The notes under the pieces were generated by a model. It made no database searches. It saw only the letters and a list, made by a program, of their open reading frames with translations, and was not told the origin of the DNA. The position numbers and the translations under genes are program-made. 64,000 nt of DNA, from contig NZ_SCVD01000016.1 of the NCBI RefSeq assembly GCF_004297125.1, positions 1-64,000 on the forward strand, given 5' to 3'. Below are positions 17,496-25,419 of the stretch, piece by piece (within the stretch, counting starts at the first letter, position 1; the number at the start of each line of letters is the position of its first letter). Source of the DNA: Phenylobacterium sp. (GTDB lineage: Bacteria > Pseudomonadota > Alphaproteobacteria > Caulobacterales > Caulobacteraceae).

Positions 17496-18860
17496 TCAGT
17501 CGACGGCGGGGCGTCGACCGCTCTCGACCCAGGTGCGCAGGGTGCGCCAAACGCCGCGCATCTCGTCCTGGCTGAAGCCGCAGTGGTCGTAGCCCTTGCC
17601 GCCGATGGGCAGGGGCGCCTGAACGGCCGGGGCCGTGAACTGGATCAGCCGCTCGCCGTTGCCGGCCGCGGCGACGATGCGGGTCAGGCTCTCGGCGTGC
17701 GCGTAGGGGACCAGCGAGTCGATGCGGTTGTGGATCGAGACCAGCGGCGTCTCGAACCGCCCGGTCACCTGCCGCCAGCGGCGCGCCTCGGCGACGGCGG
17801 CGGGGTCGGCGGCAAACCGCTGGACGCCGCGGTTGAAGGCCTCGGCCTCCGCGGGCGTCATGTCCAGGCTGCGATAGACCTTGTCCTGGTTGCCGTAGAC
17901 CTGGCCGCCGAAGGTGGCGCGGAAGTCGTCGGCGCCGAAACCCAGGGTGACGAACGGCAGCACGAAGGACGCCAGTTCGGGCTCGAAGCCGCCGATGGAC
18001 GCGACCTGGCGGACGATCCGCGCTTCACGGCCTTCCGGCGCCGCCTCCGCGGCCTTGAACAGGGCCACGATGGGTGCGGTCAGCGCCAGCACCTGCTTGC
18101 GGCGGAAGGCGTCGCCGTCCTCGCCCGGCGGCGGAACGATCGGCATCGCCGAGCGCGTGGCGTCCTGGACGCCCGGCAGGGCGTAGGGCGTGCCGGCGGT
18201 GAGCTGGTTGTAGGCGGCCCGAAGGTCGGTGAGCTGGCCGAGCTCGCGCTCCCAGCCGTCGGTCACCCCGCACTGGGCGATGGCGCCGTCGAAGGCGCGG
18301 GGCTGAGTCTCCACCAGGGTCATGACGATGTTGCCGCCCATGGACGAGCCGTTGACGTAGACCCGCTGGGCGCCCAGCGCCTTCACCAGCTCGCGCAGGC
18401 GCAGCGTCGCCTTCACGCCGGCCTCTACGGCCATGCCGGACTTGTCGTAGGCGCTGGCGCCGGCGGCCAGACCGTCGCCATAGGCCACCGCCATGATCCC
18501 GCTGCCCCCCGAGAGCCGGGAAGTCGGGTCGTCGGATATCCGCTCCGGCGTGCCGGGCAGGGTGTAGCCGTGGGCGTGGAGCAGCGCGTCGCCCCTCCAG
18601 CCCGCCGGGATCGCCAGCGCGAACGTGCGGCCGTCCAGCTTGCCGTTCAGGATCAGGCCGTCATTCGGTCCGGCGCGGGCGCTAAGGTCGGCGGCGCCCG
18701 AGGCCTTGGCGGTCCGGATGAGCGCCGACTGCGCCTTGGTGGGCTTGAAGACGGCCGCCGTGTCGGCCGCCGCGGCGGCCATCGGAGAAGCCGCGATCAG
18801 GACGGTCGCCAGAAGGGCGGCGCGCGCCGCGCGGGCGCTGCGGGTGACGGTGAAACGCAA
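17496..18860 (-). CDS. Secreted alpha/beta-hydrolase (S9-like/serine hydrolase)
   Basis: A TTG at 18860 with GAGGAG 7 bases upstream opens a 454-residue protein with a signal peptide (LLATVLIAASPMAAAAA). The fold marks are LLHAHGYTLPG (oxyanion turn), VNGSSMGGNIVM (nucleophile elbow, Ser in GSSMGG), SIHNRIDSLVPYAHA (acid region) and GYDHCGF (His). The family covers esterases and prolyl-oligopeptidase-like peptidases and the substrate is not predictable. It is the third gene of the operon YheO-regulator, ornithine-cyclodeaminase family, hydrolase, and starts 11 bases after the preceding stop. Its export fits a role in cleaving extracellular substrate. Confidence 0.82.
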   Translation of the reverse strand: MRFTVTRSARAARAALLATVLIAASPMAAAAADTAAVFKPTKAQSALIRTAKASGAADLSARAGPNDGLILNGKLDGRTFALAIPAGWRGDALLHAHGYTLPGTPERISDDPTSRLSGGSGIMAVAYGDGLAAGASAYDKSGMAVEAGVKATLRLRELVKALGAQRVYVNGSSMGGNIVMTLVETQPRAFDGAIAQCGVTDGWERELGQLTDLRAAYNQLTAGTPYALPGVQDATRSAMPIVPPPGEDGDAFRRKQVLALTAPIVALFKAAEAAPEGREARIVRQVASIGGFEPELASFVLPFVTLGFGADDFRATFGGQVYGNQDKVYRSLDMTPAEAEAFNRGVQRFAADPAAVAEARRWRQVTGRFETPLVSIHNRIDSLVPYAHAESLTRIVAAAGNGERLIQFTAPAVQAPLPIGGKGYDHCGFSQDEMRGVWRTLRTWVESGRRPAVD

Positions 18861-18871
18861 GGGCGGACTCC

Positions 18872-19807
18872 TCAGGAGGCGTTGAGACTGCGCCAGGCGA
18901 GCTCGGCGATCGCCGCGTCCTGGGCGCCGATGCCGGTCAGGTCGGCGATGGCCATGGCTTCCGGCGGCAGGACGGTCCTTGCGCCCGCCGCCAGCGCCTC
19001 GCCGATCTCCGTCATCCGGGTCGGCGGCAGCACGCCGGCGCTGTCGCCGTAGGCCGCGCACTGGGTGCGCGAGTCCACCAGCACGAGCTGGGCGGCGTCC
19101 ATCAATTCGGGCGACAGCTCGCGCTTGCCCGAGGCGTCGGCGCCGACCGCCACGATCCGCAAGCCCGGCCGCGCCGTCTCCGCTCCGATCAGCGGGCTCT
19201 TTGCCGGCGTGGTCGTGACGATGAGGTCGGCGTCCCGGCACAGGGAGGCCAGATCGTCGGCGACCTCCGCCGTCAGATCCTCGGCGCGCAGATCCTGCGC
19301 CAGCTCCTCGGCGCGGTCGGCCGATCGGGCCCAGATGAGCACGCGCCGAACGCCGGTGGTCCGCGCGATCCAGCGGGCCTGCAGGGCGGCTTGCGTGCCG
19401 GCGCCGATCACGCCGAGCGTCTGGGGATCGGCCGGCGCGATGAGGCGGGCCGCGATGGCGCCGGCGACCGCCGTCCGCAGGTCGGTGAGCGCGCCGTCGT
19501 CCGACAGCACGCCCAGCGGCGCGCCGGTCTGGGCGTCGAACACCAGCATCAGACCGTTGCTCGAGGGCAGGCCCTGCGCGGGGTTCTCGTAGAAGCTGCT
19601 GGCCATCTTGATCGCGAACAGCTTGCGCCCGTCGATATGCGCGCCCTTGACGTGGACGTCGCCCGGCGGGCGGTCAAAGCGAAGGTGTCCGACCGCGATG
19701 GATTGCACCTTGCCCGCGGAGTGGTCGCGGAAGGCCTGGGCAATGGCTTCCAGGGCCTCATCCGCGTCGATGGCCGACAGGATGGCGTCCTTGTTGAACC
19801 ACTTCAC
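18872..19807 (-). CDS. Ornithine cyclodeaminase / mu-crystallin family protein
   Basis: The 311-residue protein has the OCD/mu-crystallin fold: an N-terminal substrate region (HVKGAHIDGRKLFAIKMASSFYENP, with Lys and Arg) and a Rossmann domain with LGVIGAGTQAALQARWI near residues 127-143 for NAD(P). A TTTPAKSPL segment follows. Family members are cyclodeaminases, ketimine reductases, alanine or arginine dehydrogenases and the EutC protein of ectoine use. The GTG start overlaps the stop of the regulator gene (GTGA). The gene pair with a threonine-dehydratase-like enzyme resembles eutB/eutC, while the pair with a YheO-type regulator resembles dauB/dauR. The exact reaction is therefore open, with an amino acid or imine substrate likely. 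Confidence 0.85.
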   Translation of the reverse strand: MKWFNKDAILSAIDADEALEAIAQAFRDHSAGKVQSIAVGHLRFDRPPGDVHVKGAHIDGRKLFAIKMASSFYENPAQGLPSSNGLMLVFDAQTGAPLGVLSDDGALTDLRTAVAGAIAARLIAPADPQTLGVIGAGTQAALQARWIARTTGVRRVLIWARSADRAEELAQDLRAEDLTAEVADDLASLCRDADLIVTTTPAKSPLIGAETARPGLRIVAVGADASGKRELSPELMDAAQLVLVDSRTQCAAYGDSAGVLPPTRMTEIGEALAAGARTVLPPEAMAIADLTGIGAQDAAIAELAWRSLNAS

Positions 19808-20451
19808 GCGGGGTTGGAGTCCTGCCGGAGGGCGCCGAGCTCGTTGTAGACCGTCGCGCGGCTCACCCCGAGGATGCGGGCCACATAGGCCGGAGCCCGG
19901 CGAGCCTCGAACGCCCCGATGCCCTGCAGGCCGCGGATCAACTCGCGGCGGCTGGCGCGGTCGATGTCCGCGATCTGGACTTTCCGCTCGCCGCACCAGT
20001 CGGTGACGAAGCGGTTGATGCGTTCATGCCAGTCGTGGACGAACAGGGCGCGGACATCGTCGTCCTGCGGCGGAGCGCCCAGGAAGCCGTCCAGCGCGCG
20101 GCGCACCTGGTCGAACCGCGAGACGTCCATGTTGATGCACATGAGGCCGATCGGCTCGTCGCCTTCGCGGATCACGATCGACACGCACTTCATGCGGCGG
20201 CCGTCCCAGTTGGTCTTCTCGTACGGGCCGATGATCCGCTGGCCCGGATTGAAGTTGAGATCTTCGAGCTGCGACGGATCGCCAGGCGTCCGGCGTGACT
20301 GCGGATTGGCGATGTAGGCGACCGACTCGCTGGCCAGGTCGTGGATCGCCACCTCGACGAAGGGTGCGAACAGCGCTGCTATGCCTTCCGCCACCGCAAA
20401 GCTGGGTTCCAGCCCCGGCGACCAGGCCTGGGTGTCGGAAAGGTCGCGCAT
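19804..20451 (-). CDS. YheO/DauR-like transcriptional regulator (PAS-like plus HTH)
   Basis: The 215-residue protein has the YheO-type PAS domain in the first 130 residues (LFAPFVEVAIHDLASESVAYI, GRRMKCVSIVIREGDEPIGLMCINMD). A C-terminal helix-turn-helix (APAYVARILGVSRATVYNEL) follows. DauR, which controls D-arginine catabolism in Pseudomonas, is a characterised member. The ATG at 20451 has AGGAG 5 bases upstream. Motif-2 site E lies only 16 bases upstream in the intergenic region shared with the divergent dehydratase gene. The protein is the natural candidate to bind all five motif-2 sites, an inference from position only. Confidence 0.85.
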   Translation of the reverse strand: MRDLSDTQAWSPGLEPSFAVAEGIAALFAPFVEVAIHDLASESVAYIANPQSRRTPGDPSQLEDLNFNPGQRIIGPYEKTNWDGRRMKCVSIVIREGDEPIGLMCINMDVSRFDQVRRALDGFLGAPPQDDDVRALFVHDWHERINRFVTDWCGERKVQIADIDRASRRELIRGLQGIGAFEARRAPAYVARILGVSRATVYNELGALRQDSNPA

Positions 20452-20467
20452 GCCGTCTCCTGGGGAT

Positions 20468-20492
20468 TTGACAATCAGTCTATTCTGGAAAT
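20468..20492. promoter_or_regulatory. Motif-2 site E between the YheO-type regulator and the dehydratase
   Basis: TTGACAA-N4-TCTA-N3-TGGA-AAT. It sits 16 bases upstream of the regulator start and 55 bases upstream of the dehydratase start, so it could serve both divergent genes and give autoregulation. Confidence 0.6.
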
Positions 20493-20547
20493 AGCATGCA
20501 ACTTGCAAGCGGGCAATGGCTGCTCTGCAAGCTTCGGGAGGAGCGCG

Positions 20548-21555
20548 GTGGCGGCCAGTGTGTCGGACTTTAAGGGTTTTTCCGCCGCCGGCATCTCCGA
20601 TCTTGCAACCAGCGCGCGTGAGGCCGAGCGCGCTCTGCGCGCCCGCACGCCGCCCAGCCCGCTGACCTACAGTCCGGCGCTGTCGCAACTCTACGGATGC
20701 GACGTGCTGTTGAAGTGCGAACATCTGCTGCCCACCGGATCCTTCAAGTTCCGTGGCGGCTACACCAAGCTCACCCGACTTTCGGAGGACGACCGCCGGC
20801 GCGGCGTGGTCGCGGCCTCGACGGGCAACCACGGACAGGCGCTGGCGCTGGCGGGGCGGGAGCTCGGGATTGCGGTGACGGTGCATGCGCCGGTGGGCGC
20901 CTCGCCCGCGAAGCTGGACGCCATGCGGGCCTATGGCGCGACCCTGGTTCTCCACGAAGGCGATCCCCTGGCGTCGGAACTGGCCGCGCGCGCGGCTTCG
21001 GAGCGCGACGGGCTCACATATGTCTCCCCATACAATGATCCCGACGTGATCGCGGGGCAGGGCTCGCTGGCCGTGGAACTGCTGGGCCAGGCCGAGCGGC
21101 TGGACGCCGTCGTGCTGTCGGTGGGCGGCGGCGGCCTGTTGTGCGGCGTCGGCGCCGTGCTGGCAGATCAGCGACCAACCACGGAACTGATCGCGGCCTG
21201 GCCCGCCAACGCCGTAAGCCTCCTGCGCTCGATGCGGGCGGGCCACGCCGTGGAGGTCGACGAGCGGCCGACGATCTCAGACGCCACGGCAGGCGGAGTG
21301 GAGCCGGGCGCCATCACCATCGGCCTGGCCGCCGCGCTCGCGCCGACCTGCGTGGAGGTCTCGGAAGATCGCATCGTCGAGGGGATGCGTCGGCTGGCCG
21401 AGCACGAGCACTGGATGGTCGAAGGCGCGGCGGGGTTGGCGCTGGCGGGCGTCGAAGCCTGCGGACCGCGTCTGGCCGGGCGGACCGTGGCGGTCGTGGT
21501 CTGCGGACGCAACATCCAGTTCCAGCGCTTTCTGGACGCTGTCGCGCCGCGCTAA
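20548..21555 (+). CDS. PLP-dependent threonine/serine dehydratase-like enzyme (EutB-like)
   Basis: The 335-residue fold-type II PLP enzyme starts at a GTG with GGGAGGAG 4 bases upstream. Lys in PTGSFKFRGGY (about residue 67) is the PLP Schiff-base lysine. STGNHGQAL binds the carboxylate, and SVGGGGLLCG holds the PLP phosphate. It lacks the C-terminal ACT domain of biosynthetic IlvA, so it is a catabolic type (TdcB, serine racemase or EutB). Divergence from the YheO regulator and OCD-family genes resembles hydroxyectoine or D-amino acid utilisation sets, but no other ectoine genes are here. The expected reaction is beta-elimination of a hydroxy-amino acid to a 2-oxo acid and ammonia. Confidence 0.85.
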   Translation: MAASVSDFKGFSAAGISDLATSAREAERALRARTPPSPLTYSPALSQLYGCDVLLKCEHLLPTGSFKFRGGYTKLTRLSEDDRRRGVVAASTGNHGQALALAGRELGIAVTVHAPVGASPAKLDAMRAYGATLVLHEGDPLASELAARAASERDGLTYVSPYNDPDVIAGQGSLAVELLGQAERLDAVVLSVGGGGLLCGVGAVLADQRPTTELIAAWPANAVSLLRSMRAGHAVEVDERPTISDATAGGVEPGAITIGLAAALAPTCVEVSEDRIVEGMRRLAEHEHWMVEGAAGLALAGVEACGPRLAGRTVAVVVCGRNIQFQRFLDAVAPR

Positions 21556-21564
21556 GCGCGCTCA

Positions 21565-21576
21565 TTGACATGTCGG
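21565..21576. promoter_or_regulatory. Possible weak second motif-1 half before the ABC operon
   Basis: TTGACATGTCGG matches the motif-1 palindrome at 8 of 12 positions and is centred 64 bases upstream of the stronger site at 21629. This is the weakest of the candidate sites. Confidence 0.3.
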
Positions 21577-21628
21577 ATCACGGCCAGACCATCCTAAATC
21601 CCCTGGATTTCGATCTGACCCCCTGTTA

Positions 21629-21640
21629 CTAACATGTCAG
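21629..21640. promoter_or_regulatory. Motif-1 operator upstream of the sugar ABC operon
   Basis: CTAACATGTCAG matches the palindrome CTAACATGTTAG at 11 of 12 positions. It ends 15 bases before the ATPase start codon, so a bound regulator would cover the region of transcription or translation initiation. Confidence 0.65.
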
Positions 21641-21655
21641 TTCTTTGAGGTGGTG

Positions 21656-23260
21656 ATGAGCGGACGGGGCAGAGATGGGGGCGTTGAAGGCGCTGGGCCG
21701 GCGGGTTCGCTCGCCCCTGCGCTGGAGGCCCGCGATCTCTGGAAGAGCTTCGGAACTACGGCCGTCCTTCAGGGTGTGTCCCTGGTTCTCCGGCCCGGCC
21801 AGGTGGTCGCGCTCATGGGCCTCAACGGGGCGGGCAAGAGCACGCTCATGAACATCCTCTGCGGCGCGTTGCGTCCCGACCGTGGGGCGATGGCCATCGG
21901 CGGCGACTTGGTCACGTTCCGCAGACCCGCGGACGCGCACCGGGCTGGGCTCGCGATGGTGCATCAGGAACTGCAGCTTGTTCCCGAGCTGAGCGTCGCA
22001 GAGAACATCTTCCTGGGCCGAGAGCCGACGCGGGGGCCGGGCCTGATCGACCGCCGCGCGATGAACGCTTCGGCCGCCGGCCTGCTGGCCCGGCTGGGCG
22101 TGACCCGCGATCCCGGCGAGAGGGTGGCCGACCTGTCGGTCGCGGAGCGCCAGCTCGTAGAGATCGCCAAGGCGCTGGCGACCGACGCGCGGATTGTCAT
22201 CCTCGACGAGCCTACGGCGGCGCTGTCGGCCACCGAGGCCGGCGCCTTGCTGGCGCTGGTCCGCACGCTCCGTAGCCAGGGCGTGGCGTTCATCTTCACA
22301 TCGCACCGGCTGGACGAGGTGTTCGCCGTCGCGACCGAGATCCTGGTCCTTCGGGACGGACGGGTCGTATGCGACGCGGCCGCTTCGGAGGTCACGCGTC
22401 CGGAGCTCATCCGTCACATGCTGGGCCGCGACGTCTCCGAGCCCGTCGCTCGGGGTGCGGATACGCCGACGGCGGACGGCGATATCCGGCTGGACGTCGC
22501 GAATGTCGTGCGCTCGGGCCGCAACGGTTCGGGCCGCCTCGACGGGGTGGGCTTCCAGCTCCGCGACGGGGAGGTGCTGGGTCTGGCCGGCCTGATGGGG
22601 GCAGGGCGGACGGAGTTGCTGGAGGTGATCGCGGGCGCCGCGCCGGCGGGCTGGCGCGGCCGGATGACCCTGCATGGCGAAGCCTACGCGCCGCGCACGC
22701 CCCGGGAAGCGATCGCCGCGGGGGTCGCCTACGTCACCGAGGACCGCAAGGCGAGCGGGCTGGTGCTCGGCCAGTCGGTGGCGTCGAATATCTGCCTGGC
22801 CTCGTTGGATCGGCTCAGCACGGCCGGGTGGGTGTCCGGCTCGGCCTCGACCGAACTGGCCGACGGCATGATGCGGCGGCTTTCGGTCCGCGCCTCCGGG
22901 CCCGGCCAGGCCGTGAGCGAGCTGTCCGGCGGCAACCAACAGAAGGTGGTCATGGCCAAGTGGCTGGCCCGGCGGCCCGACGTCCTGCTGCTGGACGAAC
23001 CCACACGCGGCGTGGACGTGGGCGCCAAGGCGGCCTTCTACGGCCTGCTCTCGGAGCTTTCGCGGGCCGGGGTCGCGACCGTGCTGGCCAGCTCCGACTG
23101 GCCGGAGCTGCTGGCGCTGTCCGACCGCATTCTGGTCCTCCGCGATGGCCGCCCGACCGCCCTGTTCCGGCGCGGCGAGGTGACCGCGGAGGTGCTGCTC
23201 GACTACGCGTCGGCCGGCGGGCCGATCCAACCGGATTTCCTTCAGGCGGAGGCGGCGTGA
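21656..23260 (+). CDS. Sugar ABC importer, duplicated ATPase (RbsA/XylG type)
   Basis: The 534-residue protein has two ABC domains. The first has Walker A GLNGAGKSTL, signature LSVAERQLVEIAKAL and Walker B IVILDEPTAAL. The second has an unconventional Walker A region (LMGAGRTEL), signature ELSGGNQQKVVMAKWL and Walker B LLLDEPTRG. This asymmetry is normal for carbohydrate CUT2 ATPases. The ATG at 21656 has GAGG 5 bases upstream and two GTG codons just before it. It begins an operon continuing through permease, binding protein, UxaA-type dehydratase and aldehyde dehydrogenase. The motif-1 operator sits before it. Pentose or deoxyhexose import is the inferred role. Confidence 0.93.
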   Translation: MSGRGRDGGVEGAGPAGSLAPALEARDLWKSFGTTAVLQGVSLVLRPGQVVALMGLNGAGKSTLMNILCGALRPDRGAMAIGGDLVTFRRPADAHRAGLAMVHQELQLVPELSVAENIFLGREPTRGPGLIDRRAMNASAAGLLARLGVTRDPGERVADLSVAERQLVEIAKALATDARIVILDEPTAALSATEAGALLALVRTLRSQGVAFIFTSHRLDEVFAVATEILVLRDGRVVCDAAASEVTRPELIRHMLGRDVSEPVARGADTPTADGDIRLDVANVVRSGRNGSGRLDGVGFQLRDGEVLGLAGLMGAGRTELLEVIAGAAPAGWRGRMTLHGEAYAPRTPREAIAAGVAYVTEDRKASGLVLGQSVASNICLASLDRLSTAGWVSGSASTELADGMMRRLSVRASGPGQAVSELSGGNQQKVVMAKWLARRPDVLLLDEPTRGVDVGAKAAFYGLLSELSRAGVATVLASSDWPELLALSDRILVLRDGRPTALFRRGEVTAEVLLDYASAGGPIQPDFLQAEAA

Positions 23261-24459
23261 TGGCGGCCCGCAACGGCGGCGCGCTGGCGCTGATGCTCTC
23301 GACGAAACTCTACTGGGGCATGCTGCTGGTCCTGGCGGCCGGCGCGCTGCTGTCGCCGGTGGACAGCGCCGGCGGCAACATCTTCCTCAGCCTGCCGAAC
23401 CTCACCGATGTCCTGCGCCAGGTGTCGATCACCGGCATCATCGCCGTGGGCATGACCTTCGTGATCCTGAGCGGCGGCATCGATCTGTCCGTGGGATCGG
23501 TGATGGCCCTGGGCTGTACGCTCTCGGCGATGCTGCTCACCCAGGACGGCTGGCACCGGGGCGCAGTGCTGGGCAGCGGCGCGACCGCCGTCGTTGTCGG
23601 CGCGGCGCTCTACGCGGCGGTGTCGCGGTTGTTGGTTCGGGGCCTTGGCGGTCTCGTTGCGAACGGCTTGGGGGCCGGGCTGGGCCTGTTGGGAGCGGCG
23701 GGCGCGCTTGTCTGGATCGGTCCCGCGCTGACGGGTGGACTGGACGTGATCCCGACCATCGCCCTGGTGCTTTGCGCCGGGCTGGTCGTCGGCGCGATCA
23801 ATGGGGTGGTCGTCGCGGCGGCGGGCCTGCAGCCGTTCATCGCCACCCTGGCCACCATGGTCGCCGTCCTGGGCGCCGCACGCCTCACCGCCGGGGCCGA
23901 GCAGTCGGTCTATCCGATCTACACCGGCGCCAACGCCCCGGCTGCGTTCGAGCTGCTGCGCGCCAGCGTGCTGGGCGTGCCGGTCCCGGGCCTGATCTTC
24001 CTCGCCGTCGTCGCCGCAGCCTGGCTGGCCCTGACCCACTTCCGCTTCGGACGTGAGGTCTATGCCATCGGCGGCAACGAACACGCCGCACGGCTGGCCG
24101 GGCTCGCCGTTGGGCGTATCAAGGTGGCGGTCTACGCCCTGTCCGGCATGCTGGCCGCCCTGGCGGGCGTGCTCTACGCCGCGCAGTATCGGCAGGGCAA
24201 ACCCGACGCGGGGGTCGGCCTGGAGCTGGACGCCATCGCCGCGGTGGTGATCGGCGGCGCCAGCCTGGCCGGCGGCAAGGGCAGCGTCCTGGGCGCGCTG
24301 GCCGGGGTGCTGATCTTCGGCCTGCTCACCAACATCTTCCAGCTCTGCAACATCGACAGCAATGCGCAGCTCGTCCTGAAGGGGGCGATCATCGTGGCGG
24401 CGGTCGCCCTGCAACAGGGACGCCTTCCGAAACTGCGCATTCCGGGAGGCTCCAAGTGA
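23260..24459 (+). CDS. Sugar ABC importer permease (RbsC type)
   Basis: The 399-residue inner-membrane protein of the BPD_transp_2 family has multiple hydrophobic helices. It carries ITGIIAVGMTFVILSGGIDLSVGSVMAL near residue 50 and a second conserved block ALTHFRFGREVYAIGGNEHAARLAG (split here by normal spacing, near residues 255-280) that docks on the ATPase. It is longer than the usual 320-340 residues. The extra length is a hydrophobic insertion around residues 120-165. Its ATG overlaps the stop of the ATPase gene (TGATG), showing translational coupling. Confidence 0.92.
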   Translation: MAARNGGALALMLSTKLYWGMLLVLAAGALLSPVDSAGGNIFLSLPNLTDVLRQVSITGIIAVGMTFVILSGGIDLSVGSVMALGCTLSAMLLTQDGWHRGAVLGSGATAVVVGAALYAAVSRLLVRGLGGLVANGLGAGLGLLGAAGALVWIGPALTGGLDVIPTIALVLCAGLVVGAINGVVVAAAGLQPFIATLATMVAVLGAARLTAGAEQSVYPIYTGANAPAAFELLRASVLGVPVPGLIFLAVVAAAWLALTHFRFGREVYAIGGNEHAARLAGLAVGRIKVAVYALSGMLAALAGVLYAAQYRQGKPDAGVGLELDAIAAVVIGGASLAGGKGSVLGALAGVLIFGLLTNIFQLCNIDSNAQLVLKGAIIVAAVALQQGRLPKLRIPGGSK

Positions 24460-25412
24460 TCGACAGACGGACATTCGGCCTGGCCCTGGGCGGCGGGCTG
24501 GCAGGCCTCGCGCTCGCGTCCTGCGGCCGCAAGGAGCCCGCCGCGCGCTGGCGACTGGGCTTCAGCCAGGTGACGACCACCGAGCCGTGGCGCGTGCTGT
24601 TCAGCCGCGAGATGCGCGACGCCGCGGCAAAGCATCCGGACCTGCAGCTCACGATCGCCGATGGCCAGGACCGCACCGAGAAGCAGGTGTCCGACGTGGA
24701 GGCCTTCGTCCGCCAGAAGGTCGATCTGATCCTCATCTCGCCGAAGGAGAGCGCCGGTCTGACCGGGGCGGTCGAGGCCGCTTCCGCCGCGGGCATTCCC
24801 GTCATGGTCCTGGACCGGGGCGTCGAGACCCAGGCCTACCGGCAGTTCATCGGCTCGGACAATCTGAAGATCGGCCGGATGGCCGGCGCCTATGCGGTGG
24901 ATCTGCTGGGCGGCAAGGGGAAGGCGCAAGGCAAGATCGTCGAGATCTGGGGCGGCATGGCCTCGACCCCGGCCCAGGAGCGCCACAAGGGCTTCGCCGA
25001 AGCCATCGACGCCGAGCCCGGCGTCGCGCGCGTGGTGGATCGGCAGGACGCCGACTGGAAGCAGGACCGCGCCTACAACATCATGTCCTCGGCCCTGAAG
25101 GCGCACCCGAAGATCGACCTCGTCTACGCCCACAACGATCCCATGGCCTACGGCGCCTACCTGGCCGCCAAGGACGCCGGCCGGCAGACCGAGATGAAGT
25201 TCCTGGGCATCGATGGGATCCCCACCGAGGGCGCCAAGTGGGTGAAGGACGGGGCGCTCACCGCGACCTTCGTCTACGAACCGCCGGGGGCGGAAGCCAT
25301 CGAACAGGCCCTGCGCATCCTGAAGGGCGAGACGGTCCCAAAGCGGATCGAGCTCGGCACCGAAGTGGTCGACGCCCGCACGGTCGACGCGTTCCTCGCC
25401 AAGCGCGCCTGA
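24456..25412 (+). CDS. Sugar ABC importer periplasmic binding protein (lipoprotein)
   Basis: The 318-residue Peripla_BP_4 (RbsB-like) protein opens with a lipoprotein signal: FGLALGGGLAGLALASCGRK gives a lipobox LASC with acylated Cys near residue 23. The ligand-binding features of the ribose/galactose-binding group are present: FSQVTTTEPWR, ISPKESAGL, DRGV, GSDNLKIG, YAHNDPMAYGAYLAAK and GIDGIP. The GTG at 24456 overlaps the permease stop and has GGGAGG 6 bases upstream. The order ATPase, permease, binding protein is inverted relative to many rbs operons. Ligand identity is inferred from the downstream pathway to be a D-arabinose/L-fucose-like sugar. Confidence 0.92.
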   Translation: MIDRRTFGLALGGGLAGLALASCGRKEPAARWRLGFSQVTTTEPWRVLFSREMRDAAAKHPDLQLTIADGQDRTEKQVSDVEAFVRQKVDLILISPKESAGLTGAVEAASAAGIPVMVLDRGVETQAYRQFIGSDNLKIGRMAGAYAVDLLGGKGKAQGKIVEIWGGMASTPAQERHKGFAEAIDAEPGVARVVDRQDADWKQDRAYNIMSSALKAHPKIDLVYAHNDPMAYGAYLAAKDAGRQTEMKFLGIDGIPTEGAKWVKDGALTATFVYEPPGAEAIEQALRILKGETVPKRIELGTEVVDARTVDAFLAKRA

Positions 25413-25419
25413 GACCGGC

